The translations under genes were made by a program, and so were the position numbers. A stretch of 64,000 nt of DNA. Source: JAICYJ01 sp035695105 (GTDB lineage: Bacteria; Actinomycetota; Thermoleophilia; Gaiellales; JAICJC01). The notes under the pieces are model-generated. The model did not search any database. It had not been told where the DNA came from and was given only the letters and a program-made list of their open reading frames with translations. Each line of letters starts with the position of its first letter. Within the stretch, counting starts at the first letter, position 1. The stretch spans positions 62,001 through 126,000 of the forward strand of contig DASSEV010000020.1 of NCBI GenBank assembly GCA_035695105.1. The letters are read 5' to 3'. This document shows, piece by piece, positions 7,534-16,126 of the stretch.

Positions 7534-10272
7534 TCAGACCGCCTCGACGCCCGCCTGTGGCCGGTAGCTGTGGACGAGCTCGACCCGCGTCCGCACTCCG
7601 AGCTTGCGGTACGTGCGGGTGAGGTGCGCCTCGACCGTCTTGACGCTCATGAACAGGCGGCCGGCGATCTCCCGGTTCTGCAGCCCCTGGACGGCCAGGG
7701 TCGCCACCTGGTGCTCGCTCTCGGTCAGCTCGTCCCGCGCCACCTCCGCCGGCCGCAGCGAGCGGGCGCTGCGGCCATCCTCGGCGTCCACGCGCGCCAG
7801 CCAGGGTGCCGCTCCCAGCTCCGTGAAGGCGGCGCGGGCGTGGTCGAGCAGCTCGCGCGCCGCCCGCCGCAGGCCGTCGCGCCGGCGCCGCTCGGCGTGG
7901 AGGAGCTGCGTGCGGGCGAGGCCGAACCGGTCGCCGGCCGCAACGTGCAGGTCCGCCGCCTGTTCGAACAGCGCGGTGTCGTCCTCGAGCAGGGCCGCCG
8001 CGCGCACGGCGAGCGCGCGGCCGGTCGGCCGCGTCGCCTGCTGCGCCAGCTCGGCTGCGACCGGGGCCGCCGAAGCAGCGTCGCCGGCCCGCACCAGCGC
8101 CTCGACCAGGTCGGCCGCGACGATCGGATGGGTGGTGGCGTCGCAGTAGCCCAGATCTCGCTTTCGCTCGAGCGCGGCGCCCAGGTACCGGGCCGCAGCG
8201 CCCGCGTCTCCCTGTCCGAGCGCGAGTAGCCCGCGGGCCGCATCGGTCGTCATTGCCTGGTATGGCAACCCGAGCTGCGCGTCCAGCTGCACCTGCCGGG
8301 CGGCATGTGCCTCCATCTGGTCCGCCCGCCCCTGTGCGGCGCGGATCCAGCCGATGATGCTGTGTGCCCAGCACTCGTCGTTCGCCCGTCCGCCCTCGGC
8401 GGACCGGCGGATCGCGACCTCGAGGTTCGTCACCGCGGCCGTCCAGCCGCCCGTTCCGCGCTCCAGCCACGCCTGTGAGACCAGCGGGTAGGGGAGCATC
8501 GCGGGCGCGGCGCGCTCGCAATCGGCGATCAGCTCGCCGAGCACCTGCCGCGCCCGCTCCCACTCCTCGGCGAAGGCCAGCGTCATCCCGACGTACGCCC
8601 GCAGCTGCAGGTCTTCCTGCGCGTCCGGCCGGGCCAGCACCCGGTCGGCCACCTCCGTGACGAGCCGCGAGGCGCGCTCCGCGTCGCCGATGAACACCGA
8701 GGAGGCCGCCACCGCCACGTGCGCGTAATCGGCCGCTGCGCCGCCGATCGGCTCCGCGATGCGGGCGGCGTCCTCGGCGATCCTGTGCGCCTCGGCCGGA
8801 TGCCCCGCCCGGATGCTTGGGTCGACCGCCTCGACCATGATGTGCACCGCGGCGTGCGGCTCGCTTTCGAGCAGGCGACTGGACGCCGACAGCATCAGCT
8901 CGACCGCGCGGGCCGTCGAGCCCATGCGCGCCTCGGCCCGGCCGCGTAGCATCTCCGCGCGCGCAGTCTCCTGCCCGCGGGTGCCGATCGATTCCGCCTC
9001 GTCGACGTATGCCGCTGCGATCGGCATCGAGCCGCCGCGCTGGGCCGCATCGGCCGCGTCCAGGAGCAGCCGCGCTCGCTCGTCCGCCTCGGGTGCGAGC
9101 ATCGCGGCCCGGTGCAGCGCCTTAGCGGCTGTGGCATGCCCGCCGCGTTCCGCCGCCGCCCGCGCCGCGCGCTCCATCTCGGCTGCGATGCTCGCATCCG
9201 GTTCGATCGCGGCCGAGGCGCGATGCCAGGCACGGGCGTCCGCGTCCTCCTCGCCCACCATCGCCGCGGCCACCGCGGAATGCGCCGACCGGACGTCCGG
9301 CCCGCTCGCGAGGTGATACGCCGCCGACGCGACGAGCGGGTGGTGGAACGCGAACCGCCCTGGCGCAAGCGAGACGAGCCCGGCCAGCTCGGCCGGCTCG
9401 AGGTCCGAGGCGGCCAGCCCGTCCGCCGCCAGCGCGCGCCCGAGCAGCAGCATGTCCTCGCCGCCTGCCGCCGCCGCGATCACGAGCGCCCGCCGGGTCT
9501 GCTGCGGCAGGCCGAGGATGCGCTGGCCGAACACGTGCTGTGCCCAGCCGATCGCCGGCACCGGCTCGGGAAGCGGCTCTGCGCCGGTGCGCTGCTCGTC
9601 GGTCAGCTCCGCCGCCAGCTCGAGCAGCGCAAGCGGGTTGCCGCCGGTCACATCCGCCACCCGGTCGGCGACCGACGGTGCGACGTCCGCGGTGCGGCGC
9701 ACGAGCTCCGCGGCGGCCTGGCGGTCGAGGCCCTGCAGCTCGATCACGTCGATGCCCCTTGGGTCGAACACGCCGTCGCCGGTGCGCACGCCGAGCAGGA
9801 GGACGACCCCCTCGGCCTGCAGGTGGTGGGCGAGAAAGGTGATCGCCCCGGCCGAGGCGCGATCCAGCCACTGCGCGTCGTCGACCACGGCCAGGCGGGG
9901 CCGCTCGTCCGCGGTGCTCGCGAGCAGGTTGAGCGCGGCCACGCAGACGGTGACGGGGTCGGCCGCGACCGGCGGCCCCAGTGAGAGCGCGCCCTCGAGC
10001 GCGGAGCGCTGTGCGTCTGGCAGCGACGCCATGTCGCTGCCGAGCGGGCGCAGCAGCTCGCCGAGCGACCCGAAGGCCAGCTCCGTCTCGGACTCGAACC
10101 CCCGGCAGCGCAGCACCTGGAAGCCCTCGGCCGCCGATGCTGCGTGTTCGAGCAGGGTGCTCTTCCCGACGCCGGCCTCTCCGGCGACGACCATGGCACC
10201 GCTATCACCTCGCCGGGCGCCGTCGAGGAGGGCCTCGATCCGGCCCAGCGGTCCGGATCTCCCCAGAAGCAC
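7534..10272 (-). CDS. Large ATP-binding LuxR-family regulator (LAL/MalT-like STAND protein)
   Basis: 912 residues. An N-terminal STAND/AAA-like ATPase carries Walker A GEAGVGKST (31-39) and a Walker B-like AVVDDAQWLD; a long helical, TPR-like middle follows. The C-terminal LuxR helix-turn-helix is clear in the last 60 residues: LTESEHQVATLAVQGLQN, then REIAGRLFMSVKTVEAHL and KLGVRTRVELV. Such proteins integrate a ligand and ATP state to activate transcription. It lies 47 bases downstream of a sugar-porter gene on the same strand, so it may regulate sugar uptake in the way MalT does; this is inference. Confidence 0.9.
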   Translation of the reverse strand: MLLGRSGPLGRIEALLDGARRGDSGAMVVAGEAGVGKSTLLEHAASAAEGFQVLRCRGFESETELAFGSLGELLRPLGSDMASLPDAQRSALEGALSLGPPVAADPVTVCVAALNLLASTADERPRLAVVDDAQWLDRASAGAITFLAHHLQAEGVVLLLGVRTGDGVFDPRGIDVIELQGLDRQAAAELVRRTADVAPSVADRVADVTGGNPLALLELAAELTDEQRTGAEPLPEPVPAIGWAQHVFGQRILGLPQQTRRALVIAAAAGGEDMLLLGRALAADGLAASDLEPAELAGLVSLAPGRFAFHHPLVASAAYHLASGPDVRSAHSAVAAAMVGEEDADARAWHRASAAIEPDASIAAEMERAARAAAERGGHATAAKALHRAAMLAPEADERARLLLDAADAAQRGGSMPIAAAYVDEAESIGTRGQETARAEMLRGRAEARMGSTARAVELMLSASSRLLESEPHAAVHIMVEAVDPSIRAGHPAEAHRIAEDAARIAEPIGGAAADYAHVAVAASSVFIGDAERASRLVTEVADRVLARPDAQEDLQLRAYVGMTLAFAEEWERARQVLGELIADCERAAPAMLPYPLVSQAWLERGTGGWTAAVTNLEVAIRRSAEGGRANDECWAHSIIGWIRAAQGRADQMEAHAARQVQLDAQLGLPYQAMTTDAARGLLALGQGDAGAAARYLGAALERKRDLGYCDATTHPIVAADLVEALVRAGDAASAAPVAAELAQQATRPTGRALAVRAAALLEDDTALFEQAADLHVAAGDRFGLARTQLLHAERRRRDGLRRAARELLDHARAAFTELGAAPWLARVDAEDGRSARSLRPAEVARDELTESEHQVATLAVQGLQNREIAGRLFMSVKTVEAHLTRTYRKLGVRTRVELVHSYRPQAGVEAV

Positions 10273-10319
10273 GTTGCCGATGCTACAGACTTCGGGGCAG
10301 CGGCCCCACCCCCGATGGC

Positions 10320-11714
10320 TCAGGCGTGCGCGGTGCGTCCCGGCTGCGTCCCGGCGCGGTCGCCGGCGAGCTCCTGCTCGATCTCCTCCAGGGTGCGCCC
10401 CTTCGTCTCCGGCACCTTGAACAGGAAGAACACGAAGGCGACGACGCCGACCGCCGCGTACAGCCAGAACGTCCAGTCCTTGCCGATGCTTGTCGTCAGC
10501 GACAGGAACGTGAAGGACACGAGAAAGTTGAAGGACCAGTTGGCGACCGTGCAGGCCGACATCGCGGGCTCACGTACATGTAGCGGGAAGATCTCGGAGA
10601 TCATCAGCCAGAACACGGGGCCGAGCCCCATCGCAAACGACGCGATGTAGAGGATCAGCGCTCCCAGGGCGAGCCAGGAGTAGTTCTGCTGGATGCTGGC
10701 CGAGTGGAAGAACAGCCCGAGCAGCACCAGCCCGACCGTCAGCCCCGCGGTCCCCACCAGCAGGAACACCCGCCGGCCGAGCCGGTCGAGCAACAGGATC
10801 GCGATCACCGTGAACACCAGGTTGGTGACTCCGATGAACACCGTCTGGCCGATCGCGCCCGCCGCGCTCTTCCCGGTGAACGAGAGGATCGTCGGCGCGT
10901 AGTAGATGACCGTATTGATGCCGACGATCTGCTGGAAGATGGCCAGCCCGAGGCCCACGACCAGCATCGGCCGGACGGCCGAGCCGACCAGGTCGGAGAG
11001 CCGGCCCGACTCCTTCGACACCTCGTGGATCTCCTTCAGCTCCTCGTCGACGTCATCGGTACGGCGGGCCCGCTGGAGCGCCTGCTTGGCATCGTCGTCG
11101 CGACCTTTCTCGGCCAGCCAGCGCGGGCTCTCGGGCATGAGGAACATGCCCACCGCGAGCGCGACGCCGGGGATCGCGCCGATCCCGAGCATCCAGCGCC
11201 AGTTATTCGACACGCTGGTGAGGCTGAAGTTGACGATGTAGGCGGCGAGGATGCCGAGCACGACCATCAGCTGGTTGAACGAGACGAGGCCGCCGCGGAT
11301 CCGCTTCGGTGCCAGCTCGGCGATGTACATCGGCGAGACGAACGAGGCGGTTCCGACCGAGATGCCGAGGACGAACCGGGCGGCGATCAGCTCGTTGGCG
11401 CTCTGCGAGAACGCGCATGCCAGGGCCGCGACCGTGTAGATGCAGCCGGAGATGATCTTCGTCGGGCGCCGGCCGATCCTGTTGGCCAGGTATCCCGAAC
11501 TGATTGCTCCGACCACCGCTCCCAGCAGCAGGGCACCGACGATCGCCTCCTGCTCGAACGAGCTGGCGTGGAGGTCGCCCTTGATGTAGAGCAGGGCGCC
11601 CGAGATGACGCCGGTGTCGTAGCCAAACAGGAAGCCGCCGATGGCGGCGACCGTGGCCAGCAAGAACAGGAACGGATTGCTCTCCTGCCGAGCCTCCGAG
11701 ATGAACCCTGCCAT
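10320..11714 (-). CDS. Sugar porter, MFS transporter (XylE/IolT-like)
   Basis: 464 residues with twelve predicted membrane helices and all sugar-porter signatures: GYDTGVISGALLYI in helix 1, ANRIGRRPTK between helices 2 and 3, PESPRWLAEKGR before the central loop, GINTVIYYAPTIL in helix 7, LDRLGRRVFLL, and the C-terminal PETKGRTLEEIE. It probably imports a hexose, pentose or inositol by proton symport. A terminator-like hairpin separates it from the upstream peptidase gene, and the large LuxR regulator follows closely downstream. Confidence 0.93.
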   Translation of the reverse strand: MAGFISEARQESNPFLFLLATVAAIGGFLFGYDTGVISGALLYIKGDLHASSFEQEAIVGALLLGAVVGAISSGYLANRIGRRPTKIISGCIYTVAALACAFSQSANELIAARFVLGISVGTASFVSPMYIAELAPKRIRGGLVSFNQLMVVLGILAAYIVNFSLTSVSNNWRWMLGIGAIPGVALAVGMFLMPESPRWLAEKGRDDDAKQALQRARRTDDVDEELKEIHEVSKESGRLSDLVGSAVRPMLVVGLGLAIFQQIVGINTVIYYAPTILSFTGKSAAGAIGQTVFIGVTNLVFTVIAILLLDRLGRRVFLLVGTAGLTVGLVLLGLFFHSASIQQNYSWLALGALILYIASFAMGLGPVFWLMISEIFPLHVREPAMSACTVANWSFNFLVSFTFLSLTTSIGKDWTFWLYAAVGVVAFVFFLFKVPETKGRTLEEIEQELAGDRAGTQPGRTAHA

Positions 11715-11799
11715 GTCTCCCTCCCCGTGAGAACGACGCTCTGCCGCACTGCGCGGTCGTGCGCGGTCGGTGCCCGCGGGTGACGGGCTGCAAACGTCA

Positions 11800-11840
11800 C
11801 AGCCCCGGCCGCCCGCCGGGAGACGTGCCGGCCCGGGCTG
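11800..11840 (-). terminator. Terminator-like hairpin after the S33 hydrolase gene
   Basis: Read on the minus strand it starts at the base after the stop codon: CAGCCCGGGCC pairs with GGCCGGGGCTG across a 19-base loop, with one mismatch in eleven. It separates the hydrolase from the MFS gene. Confidence 0.55.
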
Positions 11841-13127
11841 CTAGATCTCGCCGCGCACCATGTCGACCAGACGCGCGAACACGCGCTCGCCCTGCTCTGC
11901 GCCGTCGTGCTCGTACTCGTTCGTGACCCAGGCGCGCAGGCCGCGCACGGTGCCGGCCGTCTCGAGCGAGCCGACGCGGTCGACGTACATGTCGTCGTGG
12001 TAGACAACGGCCGCCGCGGGCACCGCGGACTCGCGCAGCGTCGGCTCGTCGTACAGCGCCGGCCAGTCGTCCCGCTGCGCGAGCAGCTCGGCCGCCTCGC
12101 CCAGCGGCCGCAGCGCGGCGTGCGTCTCGAACATCCACGGGTAGATCATCTCGCCCGTGAAGCGCAGCTCGGCCGCGTCGGGGGCGAACTCGGGGAACTC
12201 GTCGCGCACCCGGTGCGCGGCCCAGCGCGAGGCCGTGCCCTGGCAGTAGATCGCCTCGTGCAGCGCCGCGTAGAGGGGGTTCGGCGTGAACGTCGTTCCC
12301 GCCTCGACCGCGTGCAGGAAGCGGTCGCTGAAGCCGGGCCGGTCGCCGTGCTCGAAGAACGCCTCCTCGATCGCGTAGTGCACGCGCTCGAAGCCGTCGC
12401 TCATCCCGAAGACGATGCCGAGGCACTGCAGCCGCTCCACCGTCAGCGGGTCACCTCCGGGGAGGCGCACGTCCTCGGCGAGCAGGGCCTGGCGGAGCAT
12501 CGCCAGGCGCTCGCGATCGCCGGGGTAGCGGTCGAAGTAGCGCTCGTTCTTCTCGCGAACGCGCGGGTAGAGCGCCCGGTACACCTCGTCCGGCGAACGG
12601 TGCAGCGGGGGCAGCCCGCCGGTGATGTACGCCGAGCGCAGGCCGATGGGCGCGATCGAGAGGTATGTCGTGATGCAGAAGCCGCCGAAGCTCTGGCCGA
12701 TCACGTCCCAGGGATCGCCGCCGGTGACCTCCTGCCGGATCAGCTCCGCGTCGCGCACGATGCTGTCGGCCCGGAAGTTGGCCAGGTACGCCGCCTGCTG
12801 CTCGGGCGACGCCATGCCCGCGAGCGTCCGTGCCGTGGCGGGCGTCGACCGCCCAGTGCCGCGCTGGTCGAGCAGCAGCACCCGCCAGTCCTTGAGCGCG
12901 CGGTCGAGCCAGCTGCCGCCCCGCGAGAGCGGGCGGGGGGATTCCATGCCTGGGCCGCCCTGCAGGTAGACCAGCCACGGCAGGTCGTCACGTTCGCGCG
13001 CCGGCGCGACGACCTCGCGCGCGAAGACGGTGAGCGTGTCGCCGCCAGGCTGCGCATGGTCGACCGGCACGGTGAAGGCATGGTCGGTGAGGACGTAGCC
13101 GGGCGGCCGATGCGTCGCGAGGCGCAT
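11841..13127 (-). CDS. Alpha/beta hydrolase, prolyl aminopeptidase (S33) type
   Basis: 428 residues, as usual for the longer proline iminopeptidases. YLQGGPGMES (about 54-63) is the S33 oxyanion signature, LLLDQRGTGRS precedes the cap region, and nucleophile Ser146 lies in VIGQSFGGF. A C-terminal EYEHDGAEQG contains the likely catalytic His and VYHDDMYVDR the likely Asp. It would release N-terminal proline or similar residues from peptides. No signal peptide. It starts 17 bases after the LLM oxidoreductase stop and is likely co-transcribed with it. Confidence 0.9.
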   Translation of the reverse strand: MRLATHRPPGYVLTDHAFTVPVDHAQPGGDTLTVFAREVVAPARERDDLPWLVYLQGGPGMESPRPLSRGGSWLDRALKDWRVLLLDQRGTGRSTPATARTLAGMASPEQQAAYLANFRADSIVRDAELIRQEVTGGDPWDVIGQSFGGFCITTYLSIAPIGLRSAYITGGLPPLHRSPDEVYRALYPRVREKNERYFDRYPGDRERLAMLRQALLAEDVRLPGGDPLTVERLQCLGIVFGMSDGFERVHYAIEEAFFEHGDRPGFSDRFLHAVEAGTTFTPNPLYAALHEAIYCQGTASRWAAHRVRDEFPEFAPDAAELRFTGEMIYPWMFETHAALRPLGEAAELLAQRDDWPALYDEPTLRESAVPAAAVVYHDDMYVDRVGSLETAGTVRGLRAWVTNEYEHDGAEQGERVFARLVDMVRGEI

Positions 13128-13144
13128 CGGCGCAGCTTATGCGC

Positions 13145-14116
13145 TCATGCCTTCGCCGGCTGACGCTCGCGGAGCGCCGGGCCGAGCTCGGCCTTCCAGA
13201 ACTCGAAGAACCTGCCGGGATGGCCGACCGGCGCGAGCGCCAGGTGGTCGTACCCGGCCTCCAGCCACCTGTCGACCGCCTGCACGTAGGCATCCGCGTC
13301 GGTGCCGGACGGCACGAGATCGGCCATGTCCTCCTCCTTGACCGCGGAGGTCGCAGCCTCGAAGTTCTTGGGGTTCGGCAGCTCGGACTGCACCTTCCAG
13401 CCCGGCACGGCGAACCGGAACCGCTCGTGGGCCGTCTTCAGCGCCCGGCCCGGGTCGTCGTCGACCGAGACGGCCATCTGCCCCATCACGGGGCCGTCGG
13501 GAACCGACGAGCGGAAGCCCTCGACCAGATCGGCGCGGGGCTCGGTGTTGATGTACCCGTCGCCGAGCTCGGTGGCGATGCGCAGCGCGGCCGGCCCGCT
13601 GGCGGCGACATAGATCGGCACCGGCTGGTCGGGCAGCGTGAAGATGCGCGCGTCGTTGACCGCGTAGTGCTTGCCCTCGTACGACTGGTAGCCGCCGGCG
13701 TGGAGCATGCGGATGATGCGGATCGCCTCGCCCAGCATCTCGTGGCGGATGTGCACGGGCGGCCACGGCGAACCGGTGACATGCTCGTTCAGGTTCTCGC
13801 CCGCCCCCACGCCGAGGCGGAACCGGCCGCCGCTCATCGCGCCGACCGTGGCCGACATCTGCGCGACGATCACCGGGTGGTAGCGGATGATCGGGCAGGT
13901 CACCAGCGAGACCAGGTCGACCCGTTCGGTGCGGGTGGCGAGCGCCCCGAGCACGCTCCACGCGAACGGGCTGTGGTGGTGCGAGTAGAGCCACGGATGG
14001 ATGTGATCCGAGATGGTGAGGTAGTCGAACCCCGCCTCCTCCGCCCGGCGGGCCTGCTCGAGCAGGTCGTCGGGATGGTGCAGCTCGCACATCAGGCTGT
14101 AGCCGTACGCCGTCAT
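13145..14116 (-). CDS. LLM-class F420-dependent oxidoreductase
   Basis: 323 residues of the bacterial luciferase-like TIM-barrel fold. Typical segments are QARRAEEAGFDYLTISDHIHPW near the N-terminus, RTERVDLVSLVTCPIIRYHP, MSGGRFRLGVGAGENLNEHV and IYVAASGPAALRIATELGDG. The pattern resembles the F420-dependent glucose-6-phosphate dehydrogenase-like subgroup, which oxidises or reduces substrates with coenzyme F420 rather than FMN. The substrate cannot be told. It is the first gene of a probable two-gene unit with the S33 hydrolase. Confidence 0.85.
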   Translation of the reverse strand: MTAYGYSLMCELHHPDDLLEQARRAEEAGFDYLTISDHIHPWLYSHHHSPFAWSVLGALATRTERVDLVSLVTCPIIRYHPVIVAQMSATVGAMSGGRFRLGVGAGENLNEHVTGSPWPPVHIRHEMLGEAIRIIRMLHAGGYQSYEGKHYAVNDARIFTLPDQPVPIYVAASGPAALRIATELGDGYINTEPRADLVEGFRSSVPDGPVMGQMAVSVDDDPGRALKTAHERFRFAVPGWKVQSELPNPKNFEAATSAVKEEDMADLVPSGTDADAYVQAVDRWLEAGYDHLALAPVGHPGRFFEFWKAELGPALRERQPAKA

Positions 14117-14194
14117 GGTGGTCTCCGGTGGTTGGGGGCGGCCGCGTGGCTACCCGGTTTCGGGCGGCGCGAACCGCGAAGAGTGATGCACGCA

Positions 14195-14331
14195 CCCCTC
14201 AAGTCGGGGATGCGACGTGCCGAGAAGGGGTGAAAGACGGCAAGCGTCGCGTGACCCCCCGAATGCGGTTGCTCCACCCGTCGCGCCCAGCGGGCCCCGG
14301 CCGTACCTGACCCCCCAACGGCCGGGGCCCG
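14195..14331 (+). ncRNA. Candidate structured RNA or regulatory element in a 235-bp gap (unassigned)
   Basis: The gap 14117-14351 contains three nested or serial hairpins when read on the plus strand: CCCC/GGGG at 14195-14209; GCGACG-TGCCG pairing with CGGCA-AG-CGTCGC at 14212-14250 around a purine-rich loop AGAAGGGGTGAAAGA; and a perfect 14-bp terminator-like stem at 14291-14331. This resembles a small stand-alone RNA or a transcript leader, but I match it to no known riboswitch or sRNA. No coding pattern is evident. The plus-strand reading is a guess. Confidence 0.25.
14291..14331. terminator. Strong perfect 14-bp hairpin terminator
   Basis: CGGGCCCCGGCCGT and ACGGCCGGGGCCCG form a perfect 14-bp stem around a 13-base loop. 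It lies 20 bases downstream of the YihY stop on the minus strand and can act in either direction. Confidence 0.7.
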
Positions 14332-14351
14332 GGGCGTTGCCGATCAATCAT

Positions 14352-15362
14352 CTAGTCCTGTGCCGGTGCCTGGATCTGCTCCCGCGCCGGCTCGCCGCGC
14401 CGCAGCTCGCGGCTACGCTCGGCCTCGGCATTGATCTCGCCGCCCATCAGCAGCGCCAGCGCCGAGAGCCACAGCCACGTCAGCATTACGATCACCGCCG
14501 ACAGGCTGCCCCAGGTCTTGTTGTACGAGGCGAACCCGCTCGCGTAGAAGGCGAACACCGCCGAGGCGATCAGCCAGACCACCACGGCGAACACCGCACC
14601 CGGACTGACGAACGACCACTTCGGCGGCGACACGTTCGGCGCGAGCCACAGCACCGCCGCGAACATCGCCATCAGCGCCAGGATCAGGATCGGCCACTGC
14701 GCCGTCCACCAGACCCAACTGACGAGCGTCGTGCTGCCGACGGCCCGGCCGATCCAGTCGGTCATGAACGGCCCCAGGATCAGGGCCACGAACACGAGGG
14801 CGAATGCGACCAGGCAGCAGAAGATCATCGCCAGCGCGATCAGCCGCTTCTTCACGAAGCCGCGCGTCTCGTCCCGCTCGTACGCCATGTTCATCGCCCA
14901 CATCACCGTCTGCATCGCGCCGCTCAGCGACCACAGCGCGAAGACAACGCCGACGATGATCATCACGACCCCGCCGCTGTGCGCCTGCGTCGTGCGCGTC
15001 AGGCTCTGGTCGAGCAGGTCGATGACGCTCGACGGAAGGACGGTGGAGAGGCGAGCGAGCAGGCTGTTGACGGTGCTCGGCCCGGCCAGCAGGCTGAACA
15101 GACCGAGGCCCACCAGCATCGCCGAGGGGATCGCCAGGAACGCGCAGTATGCGACCGCCTGGGCGAGGTTGGTGACGTTGTCCTTCATCGCGGACTTGAC
15201 GCCGCGCTGGATGATCGCGAGGTAGTCGCGCGTGGAGAGGTCGGTCGGCCCGGGGTCTCCCAGCCGGGATTCGACGACCTCGGGCTGCGGCGTCAGCCGC
15301 TCCTCTGAGCCGCCGTCCGTCGCGTCCTCGGTGCGTGTGTGTGGTTCCTCATGTGTGGCCAT
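14352..15362 (-). CDS. YihY/BrkB-family inner membrane protein
   Basis: 336 residues with about six membrane helices after a 50-residue charged N-terminus. Family features include the amphipathic FVKKRLIALAMI, and the late helices FYASGFASYNKTWGSLSAVIVMLTWLWLSALALLMGGEINAE, the best-conserved part of the YihY (formerly RNase BN) family. Function is not established; these are integral membrane proteins, not nucleases. It ends just before a strong terminator and follows the thioredoxin-fold/GNAT gene by 36 bases. Confidence 0.9.
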   Translation of the reverse strand: MATHEEPHTRTEDATDGGSEERLTPQPEVVESRLGDPGPTDLSTRDYLAIIQRGVKSAMKDNVTNLAQAVAYCAFLAIPSAMLVGLGLFSLLAGPSTVNSLLARLSTVLPSSVIDLLDQSLTRTTQAHSGGVVMIIVGVVFALWSLSGAMQTVMWAMNMAYERDETRGFVKKRLIALAMIFCCLVAFALVFVALILGPFMTDWIGRAVGSTTLVSWVWWTAQWPILILALMAMFAAVLWLAPNVSPPKWSFVSPGAVFAVVVWLIASAVFAFYASGFASYNKTWGSLSAVIVMLTWLWLSALALLMGGEINAEAERSRELRRGEPAREQIQAPAQD

Positions 15363-15398
15363 GGCGGGGCGATGCCCCGCGGCTCGGCCGGCCTAACG

Positions 15399-16058
15399 TC
15401 ATTGCACCGGCACGGGCGGCGCGGCCAGCAGATCCTCGTGCTCCGGGTGGCGCCGGACGTACTCGGCGATGAACGGACACAGCGGCAGCACCCGCTCGCC
15501 GCGTGAGCGGGCATCGCCGAGGGCAGCCTCGGCCAGCATGCTGCCGAAGCCGCGCCCGGAGCAGGCAGGCTCCACCTCGGTGTGCGTGATCGCGACGCGG
15601 CCCGGGCGCCTCCGGTAGGCGGCGATGCCGATCAGGCGGCCATCCAGGCGCAGCTCATAGCGTGATGCCTCCGGATTGTCGGTGACGGCCGCGTCCGCCG
15701 GCTCGCCCTTGGCCGGCTCGAGCTCGTCCGTCCCGCGGAAGAACTCGATCAGCTGGCCGGCCGCGTCCGACTGGCGGGCGTCCTGGTGATCGGCGAACCG
15801 CTGCCGGTGGTCGGCCGCATGGCTCCACGGCTCGCGCTCGCGAAGGTGCGCGAAGATCTCCCGCGTCCCGCGATAGAGCGTGCCGTCCTCCGCCTGCAGC
15901 ACGGGGATGCCGTCGCTCCCGGCGACGCGGCGCAGCTCCTCTCGCTGCTCCGGCCACGGCTCCACCTGCTTCAGCACCACGTCCAACCCCAGCTCCGTGA
16001 GCACCTCGCGGACGGCCGACGAGAACGGGCACCACTCCGCCTGGTACAGCGTGAGCAT
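15399..16058 (-). CDS. Fusion of glutaredoxin/GST-N-like domain with COG2388-type GNAT domain
   Basis: 219 residues from the ATG at 16058. Residues 1-75 form a glutaredoxin or GST-N thioredoxin fold: LTLYQAEWCPFSSAVREVL with Cys10-Pro-Phe-Ser, then GIPVLQAEDG containing the cis-Pro. Residues 130-219 form the small Acetyltransf_CG GNAT domain with THTEVEPACSGRGFGSML and LPLCPFIAEYVRRHPEHEDL, including the conserved Cys-Pro-Phe. A charged linker joins them. The pairing suggests a redox-linked acyl transfer or acyl-CoA-binding role. The substrate is unknown. Confidence 0.85.
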   Translation of the reverse strand: MLTLYQAEWCPFSSAVREVLTELGLDVVLKQVEPWPEQREELRRVAGSDGIPVLQAEDGTLYRGTREIFAHLREREPWSHAADHRQRFADHQDARQSDAAGQLIEFFRGTDELEPAKGEPADAAVTDNPEASRYELRLDGRLIGIAAYRRRPGRVAITHTEVEPACSGRGFGSMLAEAALGDARSRGERVLPLCPFIAEYVRRHPEHEDLLAAPPVPVQ

Positions 16059-16086
16059 GGCCGCAGCGTAGCCGCGGCCGGGTGGT

Positions 16087-16119
16087 GTGGACGGGGGCGG
16101 CCGCGGCGCCCCCGTCCAC
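16087..16119. terminator. Perfect 12-bp hairpin terminator
   Basis: GTGGACGGGGGC and GCCCCCGTCCAC pair perfectly around a 9-base loop, 7 bases downstream of the stop of the secreted Asp-box gene on the minus strand. Confidence 0.65.
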
Positions 16120-16126
16120 CGATCCG

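Noticed and set aside
5117..7567. An 816-residue plus-strand frame
   Set aside because: It runs antisense to both prolyl oligopeptidase and dinB and contains mostly Arg, Val, Leu and Ala with no domain.
7352..8563. A 403-residue minus-strand frame beside dinB
   Set aside because: It is a shifted frame within the LuxR-type regulator gene, whose HTH and ATPase motifs are in the other phase.
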